From contig JAQVCU010000024.1 in assembly GCA_028689635.1 (NCBI GenBank), positions 1 to 33,380 of the forward strand: a DNA stretch of 33,380 bases, read 5' to 3'. Origin of the DNA: Oscillospiraceae bacterium (GTDB lineage: Bacteria; Bacillota; Clostridia; Oscillospirales; Ruminococcaceae). The notes under the pieces were generated by a model, which saw only the letters and a program-made list of their open reading frames with translations, made no database searches and was not told the DNA's origin. Positions within the stretch are counted from its first letter, which is position 1; each line of letters begins with the position of its first letter. Shown here piece after piece: positions 24,090 to 31,797 of the stretch. The position numbers and the translations under genes were made by a program.

Positions 24090-25118
24090 TTATTTCTTCT
24101 GAAAAGCGTTGGAGCCGGCGATCAGCTCCTCCATCTTTTTCTGTGCCTCTCCGTTTTCGATGATCCTGCGTGCCAAAGCGACGCTCTGCGCAAAATCCTC
24201 CGCTTTTCCGCCTACCACTAAGGCTCCGGCGGCGTTGAGAATAACCGCGTCCTTTTGCGGCCCTGTGATCGTCCCATCGAATACGCCGCGGATGATCCCC
24301 GCGTTTTCTTCCGGCGTTCCGGTTTTAATGTCGTCGATGGTACAGCGTCTCAGGCCAAAATCCTCCGGCTCGATGGTATAAGAGCTGAGATCGCCGTCCT
24401 TAAGCTCCAGGACCCGGGTCTTGCCCAGCAGCGAAATCTCGTCCAGGCCGTCCTCGCCGTAGACAAACATGGCGCGGGTATAGCCGATCTCCCGGGCGAC
24501 GTAGGCCACCTGCTCCAACAGCTCCGGTTTATAAACTCCCAGCAGATGACGCGGCGCAAAGGCCGGGTTGATCAGCGGCCCGATGATGGTGTAGAAGATC
24601 GTCTTGATGCCGAGGACGGACTCAGGAGGCAGCACCTTACACATCACCGGATGGAACAGCGGCGCGTAGATAAAGGCGATGCCGATCTGCTCGATCAACT
24701 GCTGGGCCTGTTCCGGCGTCAGATCGATGTTGACGCCCAGCGCCTCCAGCACGTCTGCGCTGCCGGAAAGGCTGGAAATGGAACGGCTGCCGTGTTTAGC
24801 GATGGGGATTCCGGCCGCCGCCGCCACAATGGCCGTGGCCGTGGAGATGTTGTAGGTGCTCAGGCCGCCGCCGGTACCGCAGGTATCCATCATTTCCTCT
24901 GTTGTATGGGGATGCAGCGGAATGCAAACCTGCCGCATGGCTTTGGCGATATATGCCGTCTCCTGGATACTGGTTCCCTTCATCACCAGGGCCACCAGGA
25001 ACCCGGAGATCTGCCCGTCGGTAAGCTCATCCCGGCTGATGGCGGAGATGATCTCCAATACCTCTTCTTCGTTCATGTCCTCCCGATTGGTCAGCTTTTG
25101 CAAGATATCCTTGTACAT
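24090..25118 (-). CDS. trpD: Anthranilate phosphoribosyltransferase
   Basis: A 342-residue enzyme that transfers the phosphoribosyl group from PRPP to anthranilate, the second step of tryptophan synthesis. The PRPP loop is at residues 79-93, reading TCGTGGGLSTYNIST (usually GTGGDG, so the Asp is Gly here), followed by AKHGSRSISSLSGSAD at 107-122. An N-terminal helical domain and the YAPLFHPVM block complete the fold. The ATG has CGGAGG 8 nt upstream. It is the first structural gene behind a tryptophan-type T-box; no trpE or trpG precedes it in the window, so anthranilate must come from genes elsewhere or from uptake. Confidence 0.95.
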   Translation of the reverse strand: MYKDILQKLTNREDMNEEEVLEIISAISRDELTDGQISGFLVALVMKGTSIQETAYIAKAMRQVCIPLHPHTTEEMMDTCGTGGGLSTYNISTATAIVAAAAGIPIAKHGSRSISSLSGSADVLEALGVNIDLTPEQAQQLIEQIGIAFIYAPLFHPVMCKVLPPESVLGIKTIFYTIIGPLINPAFAPRHLLGVYKPELLEQVAYVAREIGYTRAMFVYGEDGLDEISLLGKTRVLELKDGDLSSYTIEPEDFGLRRCTIDDIKTGTPEENAGIIRGVFDGTITGPQKDAVILNAAGALVVGGKAEDFAQSVALARRIIENGEAQKKMEELIAGSNAFQKK

Positions 25119-25199
25119 GTTTGTTTTCCTCCGTTTTAATGTTTTTTAAGATATCTTCCCAGTTTGACTGCTTCAGGGACGGCGCGCAGAACTTTGGCA

Positions 25200-25481
25200 A
25201 CAAAAAAAGCTTTTGTCCTGCTCACTCAGGACAAAAGCTTTCAGCTTCTGCGGTACCACCTAAATTCATACGAAAACGTATGCGCTTTATTCAGTGCAAA
25301 ATAACACCTATTCTCTGTAACGGGAGACACCCGTTGGGCATTACTCAGCCGCAGCCTTTCTTCCCACCCTTATGAGTCCATTCCTCAGCAACGCGTGTGC
25401 CGCACTCACACCAACGGCGGCTCTCTGGAACTCGTTTGTTTCTGAGTACTCTCCTCAATCAGCAGTTTGTTCAATATCTTG
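25200..25481 (-). ncRNA. T-box riboswitch leader, tRNA-Trp specific
   Basis: The reverse strand holds the parts of a T-box in order. Stem I has an AGTA-type bulge sequence, the AGAGAG motif (25426-25421) and a GGTGTGAG block. The specifier loop GAA-UGG-A has UGG, the tryptophan codon, at 25380-25378. The T-box core GGTGGTACCGC runs from 25260 to 25250 and contains the UGGU-type bulge that pairs with the tRNA acceptor end. A strong terminator follows. Uncharged tRNA-Trp should stabilise the antiterminator and let transcription pass into trpD. The family and specifier rule are established; the anticodon assignment is read directly from the sequence. The left boundary is set by the predicted start site of the promoter at 25488-25516. 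Confidence 0.93.
25202..25240 (-). terminator. T-box terminator hairpin
   Basis: A 14-bp perfect stem (25207-25220 with 25227-25240) and a 6-nt loop, followed on the reverse strand by a run of seven T. It competes with the antiterminator that includes GGTGGTACC. Confidence 0.93.
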
Positions 25482-25487
25482 TTCATG

Positions 25488-25516
25488 ATTATAGCTTGGC
25501 AGCAGGGGATTGTCAA
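25488..25516 (-). promoter_or_regulatory. Consensus sigma-A promoter of the trp operon
   Basis: TTGACA (25516-25511), a 17-bp spacer and TATAAT (25493-25488) on the reverse strand: a perfect consensus with optimal spacing. Such a strong promoter fits control by termination in the leader rather than at initiation. Confidence 0.95.
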
Positions 25517-25792
25517 GCCCGTTTTTTCGCTTTTTGATTTTCCTTGTCCCGCTGGCGAAAATGAAAGGATTTAGAGCCTTCTTCCTTTCTTTGGGAAAGC
25601 TTCCGGTTAAAAACTAACGGCGCAGCAGAAAAAAGCAAAAATACCTGCCTCTACCTTCTGCAGCGGCCCGTTTTTTGAGAAAATTATGGGTTCGACCGCC
25701 GGTTCCCGACTTTATACATCCCCTGTTTTTAACCATATGTTTTTGATCCTGCACAATTTGGTTTGTTCCATTCCCATTTTCGCCCGGTTTTC
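25517..25792. other. Intergenic gap between the pilus operon and the trp promoter
   Basis: No convincing gene. The stretch is AT-rich compared with its surroundings. A reverse frame of 60 codons (25796-25614) starts at a GTG overlapping the pilO stop, but it has no ribosome binding site and no family resemblance. A 10-bp inverted pair with one mismatch (CGCTGCAGAA/TTCTGCTGCG, about 25618-25663) with a T-rich loop could act as a weak terminator for the pilus operon. A GGTTCGA sequence near 25688 resembles a tRNA T-loop, but no tRNA can be folded around it. Confidence 0.5.
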
Positions 25793-26374
25793 TCACGCGG
25801 CGCTGACTTCGGAAACGCTGTCGCCATTGGATTCAAAAAACACCACCGATAGGGTCACATGGACGGGAGAGGTGCGAAGATCTCCCTCCGGCTCGATGGC
25901 AAGGTTCCCCAGCTGGCAGCGATAACCGCATTCTTGCAGCGAAGTGAGGATCGCCTTGGCCTCGGCGTAGCTTTCGCTGGAAAAAGTCATGGATACGCTG
26001 CGCCGCACAAGGGAAGAATCCTCCGAAATGGCAAGATCTTTAAAGCTCAGCGTATAGGAAGTCGCCTGGGCCAACACGGTATTGAGAACCTTCATCACGT
26101 TTTTCGCATTGTCAAATTCCGGGATCGGAGTCGCGTCCGCACCCTGTGCCAACAGCTCCTGCAGCTCTGTTTCCATGCTGTCGCGGCGCTGGGCCAGCGC
26201 TTCCTGCACTAGAATTTCATCCTCCGCGGCCGTCTGATCCGCCCGGGCCTGCGCGATCCCCTCCGTATAGGGAACCCAAACCTGCGTATAGTAAAAAACC
26301 ACCAAAAGCAGCGCTGCCAAAACAGCCAACAGCACTTTTTCGCGTTTGCTGAAATCTCGGCTTAAAACGATCAT
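25793..26374 (-). CDS. pilO: PilO-like type IV pilus assembly protein
   Basis: A 193-residue bitopic membrane protein: a short basic N-terminus (SKREKVL), one transmembrane helix at about residues 14-31, a coiled-coil-like stretch (EGIAQARADQTAAEDEIL to about 75) and a C-terminal ferredoxin-like domain with a beta segment LGNLAIEPEGDLRTSP. This is the architecture of PilO, which links the inner-membrane PilM/PilN platform to the pilus machine. Sequence identity in this family is low, so the call rests on position and topology. Its ATG overlaps the pilN stop by 4 bp. It is the last gene of the pilus operon in this window. Confidence 0.8.
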   Translation of the reverse strand: MIVLSRDFSKREKVLLAVLAALLLVVFYYTQVWVPYTEGIAQARADQTAAEDEILVQEALAQRRDSMETELQELLAQGADATPIPEFDNAKNVMKVLNTVLAQATSYTLSFKDLAISEDSSLVRRSVSMTFSSESYAEAKAILTSLQECGYRCQLGNLAIEPEGDLRTSPVHVTLSVVFFESNGDSVSEVSAA

Positions 26375-26964
26375 TCCCCATCCGCTCCCTTCGTCGTCAA
26401 CTTAATGATGATGGAAGCCGTGGTATTGGCGTCATCGCTAACGCTTCCCTGCCCGTCCACAGCCGTGACCGTGACCGAATCGACCAGTGCATTCTCCGTC
26501 AGGTCAAGGTACAGGGTGGAAAGCCTATTGAGCGAAATATCGCTAAGCGTCGTCGAAACCTCATTGCCGGTCACCGCAAGGGAACGCACCGTGGCGGCAC
26601 GCATCAGTTCGTTTTCCACCAGTTCCAGCACGTCCAGCCGGTCGACCCGGGCCAACTCATCATCGGTAAAACCGCGGTTGGCATAGACGCCGTACTGATG
26701 GCGGATTTCTTCATAATCGGCATTGTGTTCTTCCAGCATCGCCAGCTGCTGCTCCGCCTCCTGGGCGGTGCGTTTTGCCTGCATCACCTGCGCCATGGGG
26801 CGCACAACGGCAAACTGGCTAAACAAAACGGCAATGGCCGCCACAAGGATTACAGACACTACCACAAAAACCGGGTTTGCCTTAGTCTTGCGGTCCCGCA
26901 TCGCCAGGTTCATACCGGTCTTGCTTGGATAAACGGGAGTACGGCCGTTCTTTTTCACACTCAT
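26371..26964 (-). CDS. pilN: PilN-like type IV pilus assembly protein
   Basis: A 197-residue bitopic protein. A cytoplasmic N-terminus of about 30 residues (MSVKKNGRTPVYPSKTGMNL, then RDRKTKANP) probably binds PilM, as the conserved N-terminal segment of PilN does. It is followed by a transmembrane helix at about 32-52, a coiled coil and a C-terminal domain with a Thr/Val-rich end. ATG 26964 overlaps the pilM stop (ATGA), which fixes the start; the frame stays open further upstream inside pilM but that is not used. It lies between pilM and pilO in the canonical M-N-O order. Confidence 0.82.
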   Translation of the reverse strand: MSVKKNGRTPVYPSKTGMNLAMRDRKTKANPVFVVVSVILVAAIAVLFSQFAVVRPMAQVMQAKRTAQEAEQQLAMLEEHNADYEEIRHQYGVYANRGFTDDELARVDRLDVLELVENELMRAATVRSLAVTGNEVSTTLSDISLNRLSTLYLDLTENALVDSVTVTAVDGQGSVSDDANTTASIIIKLTTKGADGE

Positions 26965-27980
26965 ACGTTCCCCTCCCCCTGCCCAGCCGCGCCGATGGCC
27001 ACAGGGCAACGGATCATATCGGCCGCTATTGCGCCGTTGCCGAAAAGGAGCTCCGTAATCGGGTGAAGCGCAAGCTCCGAGGTCGCGGCAATGGCATCGC
27101 AAAGGGGCTGGAGCATCGCCCCGCCGCCGCAGAGATACAGATCCCGCAGGGTGCTCTCCGGATTGTTAAAATGATAAAAATTGACCGCGCGCATGATCTC
27201 GACCGCAATGGACTGGAAAAGATTGACGCACTGTTCCGACGTCAGCACACCGCTGCGGCCGGAAAGCTTGGTCAGATGGGCGGCGTGGATATCGATATTT
27301 TCCTGCTCGGCGACGATCTCGTCCAGCTGGGCGCCGCCGCTCTCGATAACACGGGTCGTCTCGTAGACGCTGCCGGTGTAAAAATGGATGCGCGTGGCGC
27401 TGTGGCCAAGATCCAGGATCGCGTATTCCCGCCGCTCCGCCGAAGGGTTTTCCTCCTCGTAATTGCGCAGCAGGACGGAATAGCAGAATTCTTCCGGAAT
27501 GGCGACGCGCAGCTTCATCCCCGCCCGGCGCAGCATGGCGTTGTAGGCGGCGATGGTCTGTTTTTCCGTGGCGCAGGCCATCAGATCCAAAGTCTTTGGC
27601 TCCCCGTTTTCATTGCGAAGTATCCCGACCACGGAATAATCATAAAAATAGGCCGCTTTATCCTGGGTAATATAATCCCGGAACTCATACGGCAGGTTCA
27701 GTTGCAGCTGCTCGACGTCCATGGCGGGCATCGTGAGCCGACGGAAAAACGATACGGAAGACGGCAGGCTGACGCAGCAGTTTTTGCAGCTGATACCGCC
27801 GTTCGCCGCCGCTTTTTGCAGCACGCCCGCCATGATCTCCGGCGACAGGATGCGCCCGTCGCGCACAAGATTTTCCGGTACATCCGCCACCGTTATTTTC
27901 TTGATCACGCCGTCGGCACAGGTGGCAAGCTTTAGCCCGCTTGCCCCAATATCGATCCCTGTATAAGTGGATCTTGCCAT
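26961..27980 (-). CDS. pilM: PilM, actin-like type IV pilus assembly ATPase
   Basis: A 339-residue cytoplasmic protein with the actin/FtsA fold. The phosphate-1 motif GIDIGASGLKLA is at the start, the SHS2-like region with LPSSVSFFRRLTMPAM follows, the phosphate-2 motif is ILDLGHSATRIHFY, and the adenosine motif is LYLCGGGAML. PilM binds the N-terminus of PilN and couples the cytoplasmic ATPases to the inner-membrane complex. GAGGAGG lies 7 nt before the ATG. It lies 39 bp after the prepilin peptidase gene and overlaps pilN by 4 bp. Confidence 0.93.
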   Translation of the reverse strand: MARSTYTGIDIGASGLKLATCADGVIKKITVADVPENLVRDGRILSPEIMAGVLQKAAANGGISCKNCCVSLPSSVSFFRRLTMPAMDVEQLQLNLPYEFRDYITQDKAAYFYDYSVVGILRNENGEPKTLDLMACATEKQTIAAYNAMLRRAGMKLRVAIPEEFCYSVLLRNYEEENPSAERREYAILDLGHSATRIHFYTGSVYETTRVIESGGAQLDEIVAEQENIDIHAAHLTKLSGRSGVLTSEQCVNLFQSIAVEIMRAVNFYHFNNPESTLRDLYLCGGGAMLQPLCDAIAATSELALHPITELLFGNGAIAADMIRCPVAIGAAGQGEGNV

Positions 27981-28019
27981 TTATAAACCTCCTCGCGCCC
28001 TCCCTTTGCGGGAAAAGCA

Positions 28020-28826
28020 TCAGAACAATGAGAAATACCAATCCAGCAGCGGGCGGCCAAAAAGCAGAACCACCCACGCGGCCAGGCACACCGCCGGGCC
28101 GAAGGGGAACGCTCCCGCGGGCTCCTCCCCACCGCCAAAGGTTTTATTCCGGAACACAAGGCCAAAAAGGATCCCTGTGAAACAGGCAAAAATTAGGGTC
28201 ATTAGGCTGAGCTTCCAGCCCAAAAACAGCCCCAGCACACAAAAAAGCTTGATGTCCCCGCCCCCCATCATCTCCCGATGCAGCACATGCTCGCCAAAAA
28301 GGGTGAGCAGCAACAGGGGCAGGGAAACGGAAAACGCACCGGCGATGCCGGAAACAAGGGTCTCCTGCACAGAGGGGGAAAATGGAAGAAACGCCGCCCA
28401 AAGCGCGGCGATCAAAAGCAGGAAACGGTCATAAATCACGCAGGATTCCAGATCTGTCAGGCAGACCCCCATGAGCAGCACCGCCAGAAGCATGAGCTGC
28501 ACCGTCTCCAGCGTGGGCCCAAAGCAAAGCGCCGCGGAAAGAAACAAAACCGCCGTGGCGGCCTCCGCCAAGGGATAACGGGCCGAGACCGGCTTGCCGC
28601 AATAGCGGCAGCGCCCGCGCAGGCAGATCCAGCTCAGCAACGGGATCAGATCCAGCGGCGAAAGCGCGTGGCCGCAGGCAACGCAGTGGCTGCGCCCTCC
28701 CCGGAAAAACGGCTCATGGTGGACAAGGCGCCAGGCGGCGCAATTGATAAAGCTGCCTGCGGCCAGCCCCAGCAGAGCGGTCAAAAACAGCAGATACGCG
28801 GAAAAAGCCGCGGTAAAACCCCACAT
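28020..28826 (-). CDS. pilD: Type IV prepilin peptidase (A24 family)
   Basis: A 268-residue polytopic aspartic protease that cleaves the leader of prepilins after Gly and methylates the new N-terminus. The N-terminal zinc-binding domain has C48-x2-C51 and C73-x2-C76, as in full-length enzymes with methyltransferase activity. The catalytic aspartates are D125 in CLTDLES and D191 in the GGGD motif. Eight or so hydrophobic segments follow. ATG 28826 has AGGGGA 7 nt upstream; a longer frame starts before it without a site. Its neighbour upstream is the pilin, its presumed substrate, separated by hairpins, and pilM follows. Confidence 0.94.
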   Translation of the reverse strand: MWGFTAAFSAYLLFLTALLGLAAGSFINCAAWRLVHHEPFFRGGRSHCVACGHALSPLDLIPLLSWICLRGRCRYCGKPVSARYPLAEAATAVLFLSAALCFGPTLETVQLMLLAVLLMGVCLTDLESCVIYDRFLLLIAALWAAFLPFSPSVQETLVSGIAGAFSVSLPLLLLTLFGEHVLHREMMGGGDIKLFCVLGLFLGWKLSLMTLIFACFTGILFGLVFRNKTFGGGEEPAGAFPFGPAVCLAAWVVLLFGRPLLDWYFSLF

Positions 28827-28873
28827 AGCAGATTCCCCTTTAGAAAGGCAGCCTTTGGCGTAAAGCAAAGCCA

Positions 28874-28962
28874 CCCCTCAAAAGCCGTTTGAGAAACGGC
28901 TTCTCAGGGGCAGCGCGGAGAGACGTCGGGCGCCTCTCCGCACCGCCTTGCCAAAAAAGGCG
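28874..28962 (-). terminator. Hairpin cluster after the pilin gene
   Basis: Three stems follow one another on the reverse strand: 28944-28962 (6 bp), 28915-28941 (8 bp, perfect) and 28874-28910 (17 bp with one G-U pair and one mismatch, including TTTTG in the right arm). They lie between pilin and prepilin peptidase and would reduce read-through or stabilise a pilin mRNA. Confidence 0.65.
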
Positions 28963-28969
28963 ATTTTTC

Positions 28970-29371
28970 TTACCAGGAGGTGCCAGTAACGGCGCCGCCG
29001 GTCACTTCAATGGTTAAAGAGGTCGATTTGTTGGCCGTGGATTGGCCCTTCAGCGCGACTTTAGCGTCTTCAGTAGACCACTGGAAGCCGGCCGCAGTGC
29101 CATCGCTGTCTACGCACAGATTCAGGTTGCCCTCGGAATCCTTAATAACGCCGTAGGTAACCGCAGCGGTGTTTTCCGCGTCATCCATCAGGTACTTGGA
29201 AACAGCCAGGGATTTGGCGGAACGCAGGTTCGCGTCATCAACACCCTCCCGCGCGCCGTCAAGCTGGGCGGAAAAAGTGGGGATGGCAATGGCGATAAGA
29301 ACGGCGATAATGGCGACAACGATCAACATTTCCATCAGGGTAAAGCCTTTTTTGCTGCGAATGTAATTCAT
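28970..29371 (-). CDS. Type IV pilin (major pilin candidate)
   Basis: A 133-residue prepilin. The short leader MNYIRSKKG is followed by the cleavage site Gly9/Phe10 and the N-terminal hydrophobic helix FTLMEMLIVVAIIAVLIAIA, with the invariant Glu at +5 (Glu14). The mature protein has about 124 residues with a small C-terminal domain of beta type and only one Cys, so no disulfide loop as in Gram-negative pilins. GAGGAGG lies 8 nt before the ATG. It sits between pilC and pilD. As the only pilin gene visible in the cluster it is probably the main subunit, but a pseudopilin role is not excluded. Confidence 0.93.
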   Translation of the reverse strand: MNYIRSKKGFTLMEMLIVVAIIAVLIAIAIPTFSAQLDGAREGVDDANLRSAKSLAVSKYLMDDAENTAAVTYGVIKDSEGNLNLCVDSDGTAAGFQWSTEDAKVALKGQSTANKSTSLTIEVTGGAVTGTSW

Positions 29372-29444
29372 CAGAAACTCCTCCTCAAATTTGTTTTCTA
29401 TTTATTCTCAAAGCCGGTGGCTTTTCCGGCTATGGAATCAAAGA

Positions 29445-30659
29445 TCAGACGATGCCGTCGTACATCGTAAACATGGCCATATAGACAGCCAACAGGATAA
29501 AGACGACCACGATGGCCAGCACGCAGATAATCGCCGGCTCCAACAGGGAAAGCGCCCGCGCCGTGGCGGTCTCCGATTCGTTATCATAAAAATCACTGAT
29601 GACGTCCAGGGTCGATTCGATGGCGCCGGTCTCCTCCCCCACTGCGGTCATTTCATTGAGCAGATCGGGAAAAGAAGTGTTGCGCCGCATGTACTCGCCC
29701 AGGGGATGGCCCTCCTCCAGCCAGGGAACCGCCGAAGAGGTCTGGGTGCCAAGCAGGTAATTGTCGAGGATCTTCCCCGTGATGGAAACGGCGTTCACCA
29801 TGGGCAGGCCCGCCGCCAGCATGGTGGACATGGTGGCCGCAAACTGGCCCGCGTTTTTCATCTGGAAAACGCGCCCGAGCACCGGCAGCCTGAGTTTTAA
29901 GGCAGCGTACTGCAGCCGTCCCTTTTCTGTAGCCACCCAAACGCGGAAGGCGATGATCAAGAGGGCTGCGCCTCCGGCGAGGACATACCAATAATCCGTC
30001 ATAAAATTAGAAACTGCGATCAGGGCTTTTGTGGGGCCCGGCAGCTCGCTGCCAAAACTGGAAAAAGTACGGGTCAACACCGGCACCGCCACCGTCATGA
30101 TCACGATGACGACGATCACCGCCACCACCAGCAGGAACATGGGGTAAGCAAGGGCGGAGGCGATCTTCCCTTTTGTTTTGGCGGATTTATCGTAGTAGCG
30201 GTGCAGCCGCTCGAAGGATTTATCCAGCGTACCGGCGGCTTCCCCCGCCCGCAAAGTCTCCACAAAGGTGATGGGAAGCCGTTTCCTGCCTTTGCTCTCA
30301 AAACTATCGGCCAGGCTGTGGCCTGCGGCGACATCCTTTGCCACTTCGTTTAAAATCTTCTTCAGGCTTTTGTCCACCGTCTGCGCGGCGATCAGCTCCA
30401 CGCAGCGGACAATGGGCAGCCCGGAAGAAAGGATGATCGCAAACTGGGAACAGACGATCGCCAGGGTCTTCTCCTTGATCTTTCCGGCCGGAAGGATATC
30501 CTTTTGCAGCAGCGATTTTTTTGCCGCAGGCAAAACCTGAGTGACAACGGCGCCGTCCTGGCGGAGACGGTCGATGACTTCAAATTCGTCAAAGGCCTCC
30601 AACACGCCGGAAATCGCCTGTCCCTCTCGGGATACCGCTTTGTATTGAAAAACAGCCAT
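29445..30659 (-). CDS. pilC: PilC, inner-membrane platform protein of type IV pili
   Basis: A 404-residue protein of the T2SSF family. It starts with MAVFQYKAVSREGQAISGVL, typical of PilC/GspF, and holds two homologous T2SSF domains at about residues 66-190 and 270-395, with three transmembrane helices (about 168-190, 218-240, 375-398). Conserved segments are QFAIILSSGLPIVRC, LRAGEAAGTLDKSFERL in the first half and AVGEETGAIESTLDVISDFY in the second. It anchors the machine and is turned by PilB and PilT, whose genes lie directly upstream (32 bp from pilT). The pilin gene follows after 73 bp. Confidence 0.94.
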   Translation of the reverse strand: MAVFQYKAVSREGQAISGVLEAFDEFEVIDRLRQDGAVVTQVLPAAKKSLLQKDILPAGKIKEKTLAIVCSQFAIILSSGLPIVRCVELIAAQTVDKSLKKILNEVAKDVAAGHSLADSFESKGRKRLPITFVETLRAGEAAGTLDKSFERLHRYYDKSAKTKGKIASALAYPMFLLVVAVIVVIVIMTVAVPVLTRTFSSFGSELPGPTKALIAVSNFMTDYWYVLAGGAALLIIAFRVWVATEKGRLQYAALKLRLPVLGRVFQMKNAGQFAATMSTMLAAGLPMVNAVSITGKILDNYLLGTQTSSAVPWLEEGHPLGEYMRRNTSFPDLLNEMTAVGEETGAIESTLDVISDFYDNESETATARALSLLEPAIICVLAIVVVFILLAVYMAMFTMYDGIV

Positions 30660-30691
30660 AAATTAACCTGCTTTCGTCTGGAGAATCTAAA

Positions 30692-31786
30692 TTAGTGGTA
30701 GGCGGGATAGGCTGCGCCAGGAGCCGCCGTCCCCACGCTTTTGCGGACATAATCCGGATCCCGAGCGGCGTCGCAGGCGCTTTGAGGGGTAATGCGGCGC
30801 GCCCGGCAAAGGTTGATGAGGAAATTATCCATGGTGATGCCGCCCTCCTTGGCGGAGGTGGACAGGGCGTTGGCGATCTGCGGTGTTTTCCCCTCCCGGA
30901 TGAGATTTTTGACGGCGCTGGTAACGATCAGCGTTTCGCAGGCCAGCACGCGGCCTTTTACATCCGCCGTGCGCACCAGCTGCTGGGAAAGCACCGCCCG
31001 CAGGGTCATGGAGAGCTGCAGCCGGATCTGCCGCTGTTTTCCCTCCGGGAACACGTTGACGATACGGTCGACCGAATCCGCCGCGCTGCCGGTGTGCAGC
31101 GTCGCAAAGACCAGATGTCCGGTCTCGGCGGCGGTCAGGGCCGTTTCAATGGTATCCAGGTCGCGCATCTCGCCGATGAGGATCACGTCAGGATCTTCGC
31201 GCAAGATCGCGCGCAGGCCATCGGAATAGCTGCGGGTATCGCGTCCGATCTCCCGCTGGTTGATAACGCATCGGGCCGGGGTATAAACGTACTCGATGGG
31301 GTCTTCCAGGGTGATGATGTGCTGGTCGCGGGTTTGGTTGATGCGTTCCGGCAGCGCCGCTAAGGTGGTGGATTTACCGGAACCGGTCTCGCCGGTGACG
31401 AGCACGATGCCGCTGTGCAGGGACGGAAACTCCGAAACCACAGGCGGCAGGCCCAGGTTCTCCAGCTGCGGGATCGAACTGCTCAAAAGGCGGATGGCCG
31501 CCGAAAGATGCTCCTGCTGAAAGAATAGGTTTACGCGCACGCGGCGCCCGCCAAATTCGCGGGCCAGGTCAAGCTCCCCAATGGAGCCCAATCGGGGGTA
31601 AAGCTCTCCCGCCAGCTCTTTTGCATAAGCCTCGCATTCCTCATGGGTCAGCGCTTCATCGCACATACACGCCAAATCCCCCCGCAGACGGTATTTGGGC
31701 GGGATGCCGCAGACCAGATGGATATCGGAAGCGCCGTCCTCCGCCGCCTTGGCGACGAGATCGGCAACAGAAGAAAAACGCATCAT
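30692..31786 (-). CDS. pilT: PilT, type IV pilus retraction ATPase
   Basis: A 364-residue hexameric ATPase that depolymerises pili. Walker A GETGSGKST is at residues 132-140, Walker B lies in DPDVILIGEMRD at 199-209, and the Asp and His boxes (HIITLEDPIEY; TGHLVFATLHT) are intact. The C-terminal AVKNLIREGKTPQI corresponds to the PilT-specific AIRNLIRE motif, which separates retraction ATPases from PilB. ATG 31786 has GAGGAGA 6 nt upstream; the TTG at 31801 is part of that site. It lies 11 bp after pilB. The presence of PilT implies retractile pili and possible twitching. Confidence 0.95.
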   Translation of the reverse strand: MMRFSSVADLVAKAAEDGASDIHLVCGIPPKYRLRGDLACMCDEALTHEECEAYAKELAGELYPRLGSIGELDLAREFGGRRVRVNLFFQQEHLSAAIRLLSSSIPQLENLGLPPVVSEFPSLHSGIVLVTGETGSGKSTTLAALPERINQTRDQHIITLEDPIEYVYTPARCVINQREIGRDTRSYSDGLRAILREDPDVILIGEMRDLDTIETALTAAETGHLVFATLHTGSAADSVDRIVNVFPEGKQRQIRLQLSMTLRAVLSQQLVRTADVKGRVLACETLIVTSAVKNLIREGKTPQIANALSTSAKEGGITMDNFLINLCRARRITPQSACDAARDPDYVRKSVGTAAPGAAYPAYH

Positions 31787-31797
31787 TTCATTTCTCC

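Noticed and set aside
25119-25500. Classical trp attenuator with a Trp-rich leader peptide
   Set aside because: No short frame with adjacent Trp codons was found. The T-box core GGTGGTACC and the UGG specifier explain the leader fully.
25680-25720. Possible tRNA because of a GGTTCGA T-loop-like sequence
   Set aside because: No acceptor stem, anticodon arm or D-arm could be folded around it on either strand.
25614-25796. 60-codon reverse frame after pilO
   Set aside because: It has no ribosome binding site, low-complexity composition and no family resemblance.
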